A stretch of 64,000 nucleotides of DNA from Gammaproteobacteria bacterium (GTDB lineage: Bacteria; Gemmatimonadota; Gemmatimonadetes; Longimicrobiales; Gaopeijiaceae), in NCBI GenBank assembly GCA_028819075.1, contig JAPPMM010000045.1:1-64000 (forward strand). The letters run 5' to 3'. The position numbers were made by a program, and so were the translations under genes. The notes below the pieces were generated by a model. That model searched no databases. It was not told where the DNA came from and saw only the letters and a list, made by a program, of their open reading frames with translations. Positions 16,702 to 25,186 of this stretch are shown here, in pieces. Every line of letters begins with the position of its first letter. Position 1 is the first letter of the stretch.

Positions 16702-17957
16702 GACAGGTCTGGGTGGTGCTGCGGCGGGAGTACCTGGAGCGGGTCAGGACGAAGGGTTTCATCATCGGCACGATCGCCCTTCCGCTCTTCATGATCGGGA
16801 TCATGGGGCTCAACATCTTCATTGCGGTGCAGGCCGCGGACTCCGACCGCGAGCTGGCCCTGGTGGACTTCACGGGCAGCATCGGCGAGGAGGTGGCCGG
16901 GCGGCTCGACGGACTGGGCTACGACGTCGAGGTAATGGGATCGGACGTCAGCCTGGAAGAACTGGATCGCCAGGTCATCGACGACGAACTGGAAGCCTAC
17001 CTGGTGCTCGACGACCGCACGCTGTCGGAGGGGGTGTTCGCCTACCACGGGCAGGACTCGCCCGGCATCACGCGCGTGGCCCTCTTCGAGTCCGCGGTGA
17101 ACGACGTCGCGCTGGAAAGCTACCTGGCGACGATCGGTACCGGGGAAGAGCTGCGGTCGCTCATCGAAGGCGGGCGGCTGGAATTCGAATCGGTCGTCGA
17201 AGTGGAAGACCAGGCGGAGGCCGAGGCGGCCCGGATGTCGGGGATGGCCTTCGGCTTTGGCGGAGCCTTCTTTCTGTACATGGCCACGCTCCTCTACGGG
17301 GCCTTCGTGCTCCGGTCCGTCCTCGACGAGAAGCGGAACCGGGTGGTGGAGGTGGTGATCTCGTCGGTTACCCCGTGGCGGCTCCTGCTGGGCAAGGTGC
17401 TCGGCGTGGGATCGATGGGGCTGACCCAGATGGGGATCTGGGCGGCGTCCGCGGGCATCCTGCTTCTCGTCGCGGCACCGATCATCGCGGTCCAGATCCC
17501 GAACGCGGACCTTGAGCTCTTCACGCAGGTCCTGCCGGGGCCGGGCGCCCTGGTGCTCCTCATCGTTTTCTTCCTTCTCGGCTACTTCCTCTATGCGTCC
17601 CTGTTCGCGGCGGTCGGGGCCATGTGCGCCACCGAGGAGGAAGCCGGACACGCCCAGTTCCCGGTGATCATGCTGCTCATCATCCCGTTGATCCTGCAGT
17701 CGGCCACCCTCGGGGGAGGCACGATGCCGTGGATGGACTGGGTGGCGCTCTTTCCGTTCTTCAGCCCGATCATGATGTTCCCGCGCGCATTGCAGGGAGC
17801 GGTGCCCTGGTGGATGACGGGGCTGTCGCTCGTCTTCATGGCCGGCGCCGTGGTGGGCACGTCGTGGGTGGCCGGGAGGATCTATCGCGTCGGGATTCTC
17901 ATGCAGGGGAAGCGGCCCACCCTGCGCGAGCTGGTGAGGTGGGTGAAGGAGGCCTAG
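16698..17957 (+). CDS. ABC-2 type permease, NatB-like
   Basis: 419 aa from the GTG at 16698, which overlaps the ATPase stop (GTGA). N-terminal RREYLERVRTKGF leads into TM1 (about 20-43), then an extracytoplasmic domain of about 170 residues, then a cluster of five or so TM helices in the second half. This layout (one TM, large outer domain, TM bundle) is that of NatB/YhaP-type ABC-2 permeases. It forms a two-gene exporter with 15763-16701. The TAG stop is the first codon of a short repeat related to one after ribBA (17955-17980). Confidence 0.9.
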   Translation: MRQVWVVLRREYLERVRTKGFIIGTIALPLFMIGIMGLNIFIAVQAADSDRELALVDFTGSIGEEVAGRLDGLGYDVEVMGSDVSLEELDRQVIDDELEAYLVLDDRTLSEGVFAYHGQDSPGITRVALFESAVNDVALESYLATIGTGEELRSLIEGGRLEFESVVEVEDQAEAEAARMSGMAFGFGGAFFLYMATLLYGAFVLRSVLDEKRNRVVEVVISSVTPWRLLLGKVLGVGSMGLTQMGIWAASAGILLLVAAPIIAVQIPNADLELFTQVLPGPGALVLLIVFFLLGYFLYASLFAAVGAMCATEEEAGHAQFPVIMLLIIPLILQSATLGGGTMPWMDWVALFPFFSPIMMFPRALQGAVPWWMTGLSLVFMAGAVVGTSWVAGRIYRVGILMQGKRPTLRELVRWVKEA

Positions 17958-17980
17958 CAGCTCACGGACTGCCAGCCGGG
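17955..17980. repeat. REP-like short repeat at a gene end (copy 1)
   Basis: The 26 nt beginning with the permease stop TAG match, in 22 positions, the reverse complement of 40001-40026, where the TAG is the stop of ribBA. The shared core is GGACTGCCAGCC. The first part (TAGCAG..C) also resembles the terminal inverted repeats of the element at 51790-51963. It lies between two convergent genes. Confidence 0.5.
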
Positions 17981-17981
17981 T

Positions 17982-18989
17982 TCATTCGTGCCGTGCGAGC
18001 CAGGTGCGGAGGCGCTCAGCCTCCCTCGCGGCGGACGAGTCGAGTTCCGCCTGATAGAGCCGGCTGCGTACGACAAAAAGGTCCATTTCGTCCGGCGGCG
18101 CGTCCCGAGAGAGGATCTCCCGCACCTTGCCGAGGAAGAAGCTGCCCCAGTCCGGCCTGCGCCCGTCGACGTCGGTGAAGCCGTACTCCTTCGCCAGCTC
18201 CCAGCTCGAGTAGAGCCCGCCGCTCTTCCGGGCAACCTCGGGGTCGGCGGCGAGCGCCGCGATCGCACGGCCGACGAAGCACGGCGTCTCGGACTCGGCG
18301 AAGTACTCGTCCTTCTCGATGGCGTCGCGCCAGTTGCCCTCGGAGACCCCGAAGTGGTCGAGCACCGCCTCCGAGCGCAGGAATCCGGGGGTGACCGCCA
18401 GTGCCGTCACGTTGTGGGCGTGGAGGTCGCCGGCCATCGCGTAGGCGAGCCGCACGACCGCGTTCTTGGCGAGGTCGTAGAAGAGGTTGCCGCGGTAGCC
18501 GAAGGTGTCGCCGTCCGTGACCTCGACGATGAGCCCGGTGTCGCGTTCGACCATCGCCGGCACGCCGTGGCGGCTGGTGATGATGTGGGTGTGGACGGCG
18601 CGCTCGAGCAGCTCCGGCCCCTTGGCGGTGGAGAGCTCCCAGAAGGGTGTTCCCCACTCGGTGAGCGCGTCGCCGCCCCAGATGTCGTTGACCAGGATGT
18701 CCAGCCGGCCTGCCTCAGCGCGGATGCGCGCGAAGAGCCGCTCGACTTCCGACTCGATGGTGTGGTCGGCGCGGACGGCGATGCCACGGCCTCCTTCCGC
18801 CGTGACGAGCTCCGCTGTCTCCTCCAGCGTCTCGGGGCGGCCGGGGGTGGCGGGGCGGCCTTGGACGCTGCGGCCCGTGCAGTACACCGTCGCGCCCGCG
18901 GCCCCCAGCATGCGCGCGATGCCTCGGCCTGCGCCTCGCGTGGCGCCGGCGACGACGGCTACCTGGCCCTGGAGTGGAAGGACCGGCAC
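17982..18989 (-). CDS. Short-chain dehydrogenase/reductase
   Basis: 335 aa. The start is set by AAGGAGG four bases before GTG 18989; a longer open frame upstream lacks this. The dinucleotide site GATRGAGRGIA is near residues 15-25, an NDIWGGD motif takes the place of the usual NNAG, and the catalytic YxxxK is in NLFYDLAKN. It resembles SDR oxidoreductases with a C-terminal extension beyond the core of about 250 residues. Cofactor and substrate are unknown. Convergent with the ABC permease and divergent from the propeller lipoprotein at 19159. Confidence 0.87.
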   Translation of the reverse strand: MPVLPLQGQVAVVAGATRGAGRGIARMLGAAGATVYCTGRSVQGRPATPGRPETLEETAELVTAEGGRGIAVRADHTIESEVERLFARIRAEAGRLDILVNDIWGGDALTEWGTPFWELSTAKGPELLERAVHTHIITSRHGVPAMVERDTGLIVEVTDGDTFGYRGNLFYDLAKNAVVRLAYAMAGDLHAHNVTALAVTPGFLRSEAVLDHFGVSEGNWRDAIEKDEYFAESETPCFVGRAIAALAADPEVARKSGGLYSSWELAKEYGFTDVDGRRPDWGSFFLGKVREILSRDAPPDEMDLFVVRSRLYQAELDSSAAREAERLRTWLARHE

Positions 18990-19025
18990 GGTGCCTCCTT
19001 CGCTCTGGAGGATGGGAGTTGGTTG

Positions 19026-19039
19026 TCTTCGCTCGAAGA
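19026..19039. promoter_or_regulatory. 6 bp dyad in a divergent promoter region
   Basis: TCTTCG and CGAAGA separated by 2 nt lie between the divergent SDR and propeller genes, 37 bp upstream of the SDR start. It could be an operator. The arms are short, so chance is possible. Confidence 0.3.
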
Positions 19040-19158
19040 TACAGCGACTTGCAGCTGCGGCGTCCCGCGACCCATGGTACGCCGATGCCGACACAAAGCG
19101 CGATGAACCGAAGCGAGCGTCGCCCCGGGACAACCCGAGCGAGCCGCGCGAGCCGCCC

Positions 19159-20409
19159 ATGGGCCCTGTAGTGGACCCCGTAGTGCGTTTGAAGCGACTC
19201 ATCGCAGTGGCGATGGTCACCGCAGCCACGTTTGGCTGCAGCGCGGACTCGCGCGTCGCCAGCGATTGGGCGGGCACCATCTACGACAGCGCCGGGGTGA
19301 CCGTCGTCGCCAACCCCATAGCCGGCCTGTGGACGGAAGCCACGGCCTGGAGGCTCGAGGAGGAACTGCGCATCGGCGTGGTGGACGGCGATCCGATGCG
19401 GGAGTTCGGGTCGATCAGAGGTCTGGCGGTTGACGACTCCGGCCGCATCTACGTTCTCGATTCGATGGCCCGCGAAATCCGGGTCTTCGACCCTGACGGC
19501 AAGTTCCTCAGCGCATTCGGCCAGCGGGGGAGCGGACCGGGCGAACTGAGCTCGCCATCCGCCGTATTGATCGGCGGGGGCGACACGATCCTGGTACCGG
19601 ATGTCCTCAATGGACGGGTACAGAGGTTCCTCACGGATGGATCGCCCGCCGGCCATTCCCCAATGGACCTGGCGGGCGGGATCCCTATCGACTGGCGCGC
19701 CCGGGATGGGCTCCTGCTTGAAGTACTCAGGCCACATCCCTCATCTGCCACCGGCGACGCGTCCCGGACCCTGTTACTGCTTCGGAACAGTGGCGGCGAG
19801 GTGGTCGACACGTTGCTCGAAATGGAGGAGAGCGGAGCGCTCGAGTATCGCAACGGCATGGCGCACATGGTCGCGTTTTCGCCTGAGCCGCGATGGACAT
19901 TGCTCGAAGATGGTCGCCTGGCAAGCGGGCGTCTCTCGGCCTACCGGCTGGAGATTCGGGATCTGACTGGCCGCTTGGAGCGCGTCGTCACCAAGTCGTT
20001 CGAACCCAGGCCTCTACGCGACTCCGACCGGCGGGCGCTGCGCGAGCGCATACGAGCGTCCTACGGGCGTGGCCCTCTGTCCGCCGACAGGGAACACATG
20101 ATCCGCACCATGGAGTTCGGAACGCACTTCCCCGCGTTCGCGAACCTGTTCGGAGGCCCTCACGGAACCCTCTGGGTGCAGCGGGCGCTTCAGGTGTCGG
20201 CGTTCGGACCCGACGACGATGTGGAGTTCGGCCTGCACGCGTTCGCCACGCCCGAGCACGACACCTTCGACCGCGAAGGACGCTACCTGGGCACGATGAC
20301 ACCACCCAGGGGTTTCGATCCGATGATGTCCCGGGGGGAGCATCTCTACGGCGTGCAGCGCGACGATCTCGACGTGCAGTACGTCGTGCGGCTGAGGGTC
20401 GTGCGGTGA
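19159..20409 (+). CDS. Six-bladed beta-propeller lipoprotein
   Basis: 416 aa from ATG 19159; GTG 19183 is an alternative that leaves the same signal peptide. The signal peptide ends in a lipobox-like TFGCS (Cys about 27). The body shows NHL/six-bladed propeller repeats: FGSIRGLAVDDSGRIYVLDS, IRVFDPDGKFLSAFGQRGSGPGEL, then later blades ending in GRYLGTM and DDLDVQYVVRLRVV. It is probably an outer-membrane or periplasmic scaffold; ligand unknown. The next gene, 55 bp downstream, encodes a paralogue. Confidence 0.85.
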   Translation: MGPVVDPVVRLKRLIAVAMVTAATFGCSADSRVASDWAGTIYDSAGVTVVANPIAGLWTEATAWRLEEELRIGVVDGDPMREFGSIRGLAVDDSGRIYVLDSMAREIRVFDPDGKFLSAFGQRGSGPGELSSPSAVLIGGGDTILVPDVLNGRVQRFLTDGSPAGHSPMDLAGGIPIDWRARDGLLLEVLRPHPSSATGDASRTLLLLRNSGGEVVDTLLEMEESGALEYRNGMAHMVAFSPEPRWTLLEDGRLASGRLSAYRLEIRDLTGRLERVVTKSFEPRPLRDSDRRALRERIRASYGRGPLSADREHMIRTMEFGTHFPAFANLFGGPHGTLWVQRALQVSAFGPDDDVEFGLHAFATPEHDTFDREGRYLGTMTPPRGFDPMMSRGEHLYGVQRDDLDVQYVVRLRVVR

Positions 20410-20464
20410 AGTCGCCGCTGGCAACGGTCCGCGCGACGAGGCGTGACGACGCAACTTTGCGGGG

Positions 20465-21751
20465 ATGAAGATGAAGACTCGCGGATTACTCGCGACCATT
20501 CTGGCCGCGACGGCGATCTTCATGGCAGGCGCCGCGTGCGACTCCTCCTCCCCGTCTGTGCGCACCATCCACACCGACTCGGCCGGCATCCCCATCGCAA
20601 CGGCCGTCGAGCCGCTGTGGGGCCGCGGTGAAGGTTGGACCGTCGAACCCGAGCCGCTCCTCGAAATCGGCACCATCACCGGTGCGCCCGAGTACCAGCT
20701 TACCGATGTGGTCGCGGCCGTGCGTCTGAGCAACGGCGACATCGTGGTCGCCGAGCGGGCTGCTTCGGAACTGCGCGGCTATGACGCAGCAGGGAACTTC
20801 CGGTGGCGGGCGGGGAGGTCCGGGGAAGGACCAGGTGAGTTCAGGAGTCTCGACTTCGTCGGAACCACGGCCGGTGATTCACTGGTGACCTACGACGGAG
20901 CTCTGCTGCGGGCCCAGCTCTTCGACCCGCAGGGCCGCCTGGCGCGAAGCTACCGGGTGGCGATCACCGAGGGCGAGGGCGCCAACAGGGCGGCGGTGGC
21001 CGACAAGGCGGTGGGCGTCGTGGACGGTCTGCTCATCGTTCGCTTCGCCGAGTACGGTGACGAGGTTCCCAACGGCGTCGTCCGATGGCCCCTGGAGCGC
21101 TTGGCGACGGTCGACCTTGATGACGGCGCCGGGAGGTCGCTGATCGTGCTGCCGGGGAACGAAGCGTCTGCGCGGGTCCGGGAGGACGGAGGCTGGTCCC
21201 TCAGCACTTATGTCTTCGCCAGGGGGCCGGAGTTCGGTGCCGCGGACGGGCGCCTTGCGGTGATCGACACGGAAGCCTGGTCGGTGCGCCTGATCTCACC
21301 CCACGATGGAGCGATCACGGCAGTCTATCGGCGTGATGTGGCCCCCCGCGACGCGACCACCGCCCTCTTCGATCTCCATCTGGACGGCATCATGGAGATA
21401 GCCTTTCCGGATCCGGACCAGGCCGCTGCGGAACGCGTTGCGGGGTTGCGGCGGATGTGGCGGGGAATGCCGCGGGCGCCGCACCTACCCGTTCTCCGGT
21501 CCGTTCACGTGGATGAGACCGGGCACTTGTGGCTCCAGCCGTACTACGTGGCCGGCGCCGACCCCCCGCCCTTCGAGATCCTCGCCCCGGACGGCACCTG
21601 GCTCGGCAGCGTGTCGCTGCCCCCCGGCCTCCACCGGGCCTTCATCCAGTACCAGGCGCCCTACATGGAGATCGGCGACGACTACCTACTCGGCGTCTGG
21701 ACCGACGAACTGGACGTTCAGTACGTCCGCATGTACCGGATCGACAAATAG
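20465..21751 (+). CDS. Six-bladed beta-propeller lipoprotein (tandem paralogue)
   Basis: 428 aa from ATG 20465, with a second in-frame ATG two codons later. The signal peptide ends in AGAACD (lipid-anchored Cys about 25). The blade pattern matches the preceding gene: VRLSNGDIVVAERAASELRGYDAAG, GRSGEGPGEF, and the shared C-terminus DELDVQYVRMYRI (compare DDLDVQYVVRLRV upstream). Tandem placement and shared ends point to duplication followed by divergence. It is convergent with the PII gene, separated by 6 bp. Confidence 0.85.
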   Translation: MKMKTRGLLATILAATAIFMAGAACDSSSPSVRTIHTDSAGIPIATAVEPLWGRGEGWTVEPEPLLEIGTITGAPEYQLTDVVAAVRLSNGDIVVAERAASELRGYDAAGNFRWRAGRSGEGPGEFRSLDFVGTTAGDSLVTYDGALLRAQLFDPQGRLARSYRVAITEGEGANRAAVADKAVGVVDGLLIVRFAEYGDEVPNGVVRWPLERLATVDLDDGAGRSLIVLPGNEASARVREDGGWSLSTYVFARGPEFGAADGRLAVIDTEAWSVRLISPHDGAITAVYRRDVAPRDATTALFDLHLDGIMEIAFPDPDQAAAERVAGLRRMWRGMPRAPHLPVLRSVHVDETGHLWLQPYYVAGADPPPFEILAPDGTWLGSVSLPPGLHRAFIQYQAPYMEIGDDYLLGVWTDELDVQYVRMYRIDK

Positions 21752-21757
21752 TCGGGG

Positions 21758-22102
21758 TCAGCCGATCGCGGGGGAGCCCTCCTCTCCGGTCCGGATCCGG
21801 TAGCACTCCGCCAGTTCCAGCACGAAGATCACACCGTCGCCGATGTTCCCCGAGCGCGCGCCCTTGATGATCGCCTTCCTGGTCCGTTCCAGGAAGTTGT
21901 CGTTCACGGCGATCTCGAAGCGCACCTTCTTGCGGAGCCTCACCTCGAAGTCCGCTCCCCGGTAGGTCTCCGTGAACCCTCCCTGCTGCCCGCAGCCGAG
22001 GGCGTTGGTCACCGACATCCGTCCCACCTCCACCTCGGCCAGGGCTTCCTTGACGCTGTGCAGCCGATCGGGCTGAACGTACGCAATCACGAGTTTCATC
22101 AT
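21758..22102 (-). CDS. glnB: PII nitrogen-signal protein without the uridylylation tyrosine
   Basis: 114 aa, the normal PII length. B-loop SGNIGDGVIFV and C-loop RIRTGEEG are intact, consistent with ATP/ADP and 2-oxoglutarate binding. In the T-loop, TETYRGADFEV keeps the first tyrosine (Tyr47) but has Phe52 at the place of Tyr51 of enterobacterial GlnB, the residue uridylylated by GlnD. Signalling is therefore probably by ligand and conformational change only. It lies 25 bp downstream of amt, the classic amtB-glnK pairing in reversed order, so it probably gates the transporter. It could equally be named glnK. Confidence 0.93.
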   Translation of the reverse strand: MMKLVIAYVQPDRLHSVKEALAEVEVGRMSVTNALGCGQQGGFTETYRGADFEVRLRKKVRFEIAVNDNFLERTRKAIIKGARSGNIGDGVIFVLELAECYRIRTGEEGSPAIG

Positions 22103-22127
22103 GCACTCCCGTTTCGGGTGGGTGGCC

Positions 22128-23429
22128 TTAGCGAGCCGTGAAGATGGTGTAGTCCGGGTAGGCTTCCATGTTGTGCTCGGCCAGGTCCAGGCCCCGCCGT
22201 TCCTCCTCCGGACTCACCCGGAGGCCGATGGTACTCCTGAGGACGAGGAAGATGAGGGCGGCGGCCGGGAAGGCGATGGCGCCGCACGCCGCCACGCCCA
22301 CCAACTGGGTGAGGACGCTGTGATCCGCGCTGAAGATCCCCACGGCGAGCGTCCCCCAGACGCCGCAGGTCAGGTGCACGGAGATCGCCCCGACGGGATC
22401 GTCGAGCCTCGCGCGATCGAACGTCTCGACGGAGATGACGACGATGACCCCCGCGACGAGGCCGATGATGACCGCGGCCGTAACGCTCACCACATCCGCG
22501 CCGGCGGTGACCCCGACGAGCCCGGCGAGCGCCCCGTTCAGGACCATCGAGGCGTCCGGATGCCTGTGGACCACCCAGGTCGTCGCCATGGCCCCGACGA
22601 TGCCGGCGGCGGCCGCGAGCGAGGTGGTGACGAGCACGTACGAGACCAGTCCCGGGTCGGCGCTCAGCACCGAACCCCCGTTGAAGCCGAACCACCCCAG
22701 CCAGAGGAGGAACATCCCCATGACAGCGAGCGGAAGATTGTGGCCGAGGATCGGCCGGATCTCGCCATTGACGTATTTCCCCAGCCGGGGACCGAGGAAG
22801 ATCACGCCCGCGAGCGCCGCCCAGCCGCCCACGGAGTGGACGATCGTCGAACCGGCGAAATCGTAGAACCCCAGCCCGTCCAGCCAGCCACCGCCCCACT
22901 TCCACGACCCGACCACGGGATAGACGAACATGACGTAGATCGTCGCGAAGAGGAGGAACGAACCGAGCTTCACCCGCTCCGCCACGGCCCCGGACACGAT
23001 CGTTGCCGCCGTGGCGGCGAACATCGCCTGGAACAGGAAGTCCGTCCAGTAGGTGTAGCCCGGGTTGTACTCAGCCGTCACGCCGGCGGCGTCCGTCCCG
23101 ATGCCCATCCCGGTGAAGCCGAGGAAGCCGCCGAGCGCGAACTCGTCCGGATACATCAGGTTGAACCCCACCAGGGTGTAGGTGAGGAGCCCGATGGCGA
23201 TGATCCCCATGTTCTTGAAGAGGATGTTGACGGTGTTCTTCGACTGGGTCAGCCCGGATTCCAGGGTTGCGAACCCCAGGTGCATGACGAAGACGAGGAA
23301 GGTCGCCACCATCATCCAGGTGTTGTTGACCGCGAAGAGCGCGTCGGCCGCTGAGCCCGTCTGCGCGGCAGCCGCATCGGGGAAGGCGGCAAGGAGCACG
23401 ACTGACGCAAGCGTCATGAGGAACCGCAT
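22128..23429 (-). CDS. amt: Ammonium transporter (Amt/MEP/Rh family)
   Basis: 433 aa. A cleavable-looking signal (LASVVLLAAFPDAAAAQ) is followed by about 11 TM helices. Family markers: AVNNTWMMVATFLVFVMHLGFATLESG in the first TM region, DFAGSTIVHSVGGWAAL in the middle, and WLGWFGFNGGS. The conserved pore histidines lie in the HSVGG and later helices. It conducts NH3/NH4+ and is inhibited by the PII protein encoded just downstream. Upstream lie a -24/-12 promoter (23524-23537) and two palindromes, so expression is probably sigma-54 dependent. Confidence 0.94.
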   Translation of the reverse strand: MRFLMTLASVVLLAAFPDAAAAQTGSAADALFAVNNTWMMVATFLVFVMHLGFATLESGLTQSKNTVNILFKNMGIIAIGLLTYTLVGFNLMYPDEFALGGFLGFTGMGIGTDAAGVTAEYNPGYTYWTDFLFQAMFAATAATIVSGAVAERVKLGSFLLFATIYVMFVYPVVGSWKWGGGWLDGLGFYDFAGSTIVHSVGGWAALAGVIFLGPRLGKYVNGEIRPILGHNLPLAVMGMFLLWLGWFGFNGGSVLSADPGLVSYVLVTTSLAAAAGIVGAMATTWVVHRHPDASMVLNGALAGLVGVTAGADVVSVTAAVIIGLVAGVIVVISVETFDRARLDDPVGAISVHLTCGVWGTLAVGIFSADHSVLTQLVGVAACGAIAFPAAALIFLVLRSTIGLRVSPEEERRGLDLAEHNMEAYPDYTIFTAR

Positions 23430-23523
23430 GGTTCACCTCCCGGGAGTCGGTCCAGCGTGGGCGCGGGCGCGCGGATTCGTCCGCGGGCTGCTCGGTCCGC
23501 GACCGGTTCGGGGCCGTGCATGG

Positions 23524-23537
23524 GCAAGCGGCGTGCC
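23524..23537 (-). promoter_or_regulatory. Sigma-54 (-24/-12) promoter of amt-glnB
   Basis: On the minus strand the 14 nt read GGCACG-CCGC-TTGC, matching the consensus TGGCACG-N4-TTGC with the GG and GC elements exactly 10 nt apart. The base before GG is C rather than T. Predicted transcription start is near 23513, giving an amt leader of about 84 nt. The gene immediately upstream encodes an AAA+ sigma-54 activator. Confidence 0.72.
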
Positions 23538-23626
23538 GGGGACGTGCTGGGTGCGCAACCCTTTGCCGCCAATATTCTTACGAGATGTGCCGCAGGCGGA
23601 TGGGGGCACGGCCGCAAACACCCGTT

Positions 23627-23642
23627 CCTACATTTTGGTAGG
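23627..23642. promoter_or_regulatory. Candidate activator-binding palindrome 1 upstream of amt
   Basis: CCTACATTTTGGTAGG: arms CCTAC/GTAGG around 6 nt. The centre is about 120 bp upstream of the predicted transcription start. It shares CTAC-N6-GTAG with the second palindrome 28 bp away. Position and pairing are those of enhancer-type upstream activating sequences. Confidence 0.6.
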
Positions 23643-23654
23643 ATTGAGAAGGAA

Positions 23655-23670
23655 GCTACAGAATTGTAGG
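23655..23670. promoter_or_regulatory. Candidate activator-binding palindrome 2 upstream of amt
   Basis: GCTACAGAATTGTAGG: arms CTACA/TGTAG around 4 nt. The centre is about 150 bp upstream of the predicted amt start and 11 bp from the activator stop codon. Same CTAC-N6-GTAG core as palindrome 1. It differs from the textbook NifA (TGT-N10-ACA) and NtrC sites. Confidence 0.6.
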
Positions 23671-23680
23671 TCGCGGGCGG

Positions 23681-25186
23681 TCAGCGTCTGGAGAGACCGT
23701 ACTTGGCGACGCGAAGCCCCATCACCCGCTCGGTGATGCCGAGCTGTCGGGCGGCGGCGGCGCGATTGCCGCGACTCACCTTGAGGGCGTCGACGATCAG
23801 CTCCTTCTCGAGCGCATCCAACTGGACCTTGAGCGGCCCCGAACGCCCGGCGCCCGGGGTGGCCATCTGGAGGCTGGGCGGGAGGATGCGGGCGTGGATC
23901 ACGTCACCATCAGCCAGAAGCACGGCTCGCTCGATGGCGTTCTCCAGTTCGCGCACGTTCCCCGGCCAGTGGTAGGCCATGAGCAGATCGATGGCGGGGG
24001 TGGAGAGGCGGACGATCGCGCGCCCGTGCCGCCTGTTGTACATCTCGACGAAGTGGTCCGCGAGCAGGATGATGTCGGTCCGGCGGTCGCGCAGCGGCGG
24101 CACGTGAATCGGGAAGACGTTCAGCCGATAGTAGAGGTCCGTCCGGAAGCGGCCGTCCTCGATGTCCGCCTCCAGATCGCGGTTGGTTGCGGCGACCACC
24201 CGGACATCGGTCTTGAGCATCCTGTTGCCGCCAACCCGTTCGAACTCGTGCTCCTGCAGCACGCGAAGAAGGCGGATCTGCACGGACGGGGGAAGATCGC
24301 CGATCTCGTCGAGGAAGATCGTCCCGCCCGAAGCCCGCTCGAAACGGCCGGCCCGCTGCTGGAGTGCACCCGTGAACGCGCCGCGCTCATGGCCGAACAG
24401 CTCGCTTTCGACGAGCCCCTCGGGGAGCGCCGCGCAGTTGACGCGGACGAAGGGCCCTTCGGACCGCTGGCTTCCGTAGTGCACGGCCTGGGCGATCAGT
24501 TCCTTCCCGGTGCCGCTCTCGCCGCGGATGAGCACGGTGGCGTCGCTCCCCGCAACCTGGCCGATCATCTCGAACACCGGGACCATCTCCCGCGAGTTGC
24601 CGACGATGTTGTCGGGCCGGTACCTGTCGGCCAGCTCCCGCCGAAGGCGCCGGTTCTCGGCAACCAGTGCCTTCTCCTCTTCCGCGAACTGCCGGAGCCG
24701 CACGGCGTGGGCGATGAGGGAAGCCAGCACCGAGAGGATCTGGATGTCCTCGTCGAACGAGGCCGCCTCGCCGCAGGGGCGTTCGGCGCTCAGTGCTCCG
24801 ATCGTTTCGTTGCCGTGCCGCACCGGAACGCAGACGAAGCCGGTCCCGTCGCGCTCCTCCAGGGGGCGGGCCCGGCTCAGAAAGCGCGGCTCGGTGGCGA
24901 CCGACGGAATGACGACAGGGACGCCCGTCTCGACGACGCGTCCAGTGATGCCCTCACCGAGCCTGTATCGCGCGCGCTCCCGCTGGTCGTCCGTCAGGCC
25001 CACCGCCTCGTGTAGCAGGATCTCGGACGTCCGGCGGTTCAGAACGGTGAGCGTCGCGCACTCGAGCTCCATGCGCCGCGAAAGCGCGCCGAGGATGGGC
25101 CGCACCGACGAGCCCAGGTCCGCCGTCTCGTCCAGGATGGTGCTGACCTCGCGGAGGAGCGCGAGGGGGTGCGACTCGGCCGTCAT
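23681..25186 (-). CDS. GAF domain sigma-54 activator, NifA-like (GAF-AAA+-Fis)
   Basis: 501 aa from ATG 25186, which overlaps the amidohydrolase stop (ATGA). GAF sensor domain about 10-165, linker helix 166-190, AAA+ domain with Walker A GESGTGKE (222-229), the sigma-54-contact GAFTGA (269-274) and Walker [11 protein letters not shown] (Asp293). The C-terminal Fis-type helix-turn-helix has [27 protein letters not shown]-type spacing, ending like NifA ([12 protein letters not shown]). No nif genes are seen. It lies directly upstream of amt-glnB with two palindromes and a -24/-12 promoter between, so ammonium transport is the most economical target. The signal bound by the GAF domain is unknown. 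Confidence 0.9.
   Translation of the reverse strand: MTAESHPLALLREVSTILDETADLGSSVRPILGALSRRMELECATLTVLNRRTSEILLHEAVGLTDDQRERARYRLGEGITGRVVETGVPVVIPSVATEPRFLSRARPLEERDGTGFVCVPVRHGNETIGALSAERPCGEAASFDEDIQILSVLASLIAHAVRLRQFAEEEKALVAENRRLRRELADRYRPDNIVGNSREMVPVFEMIGQVAGSDATVLIRGESGTGKELIAQAVHYGSQRSEGPFVRVNCAALPEGLVESELFGHERGAFTGALQQRAGRFERASGGTIFLDEIGDLPPSVQIRLLRVLQEHEFERVGGNRMLKTDVRVVAATNRDLEADIEDGRFRTDLYYRLNVFPIHVPPLRDRRTDIILLADHFVEMYNRRHGRAIVRLSTPAIDLLMAYHWPGNVRELENAIERAVLLADGDVIHARILPPSLQMATPGAGRSGPLKVQLDALEKELIVDALKVSRGNRAAAARQLGITERVMGLRVAKYGLSRR

Noticed and set aside
23681-25186. Nitrogen fixation regulon
   Set aside because: The activator resembles NifA in its C-terminus, but there are no nif genes in the window and its palindromes differ from NifA sites.
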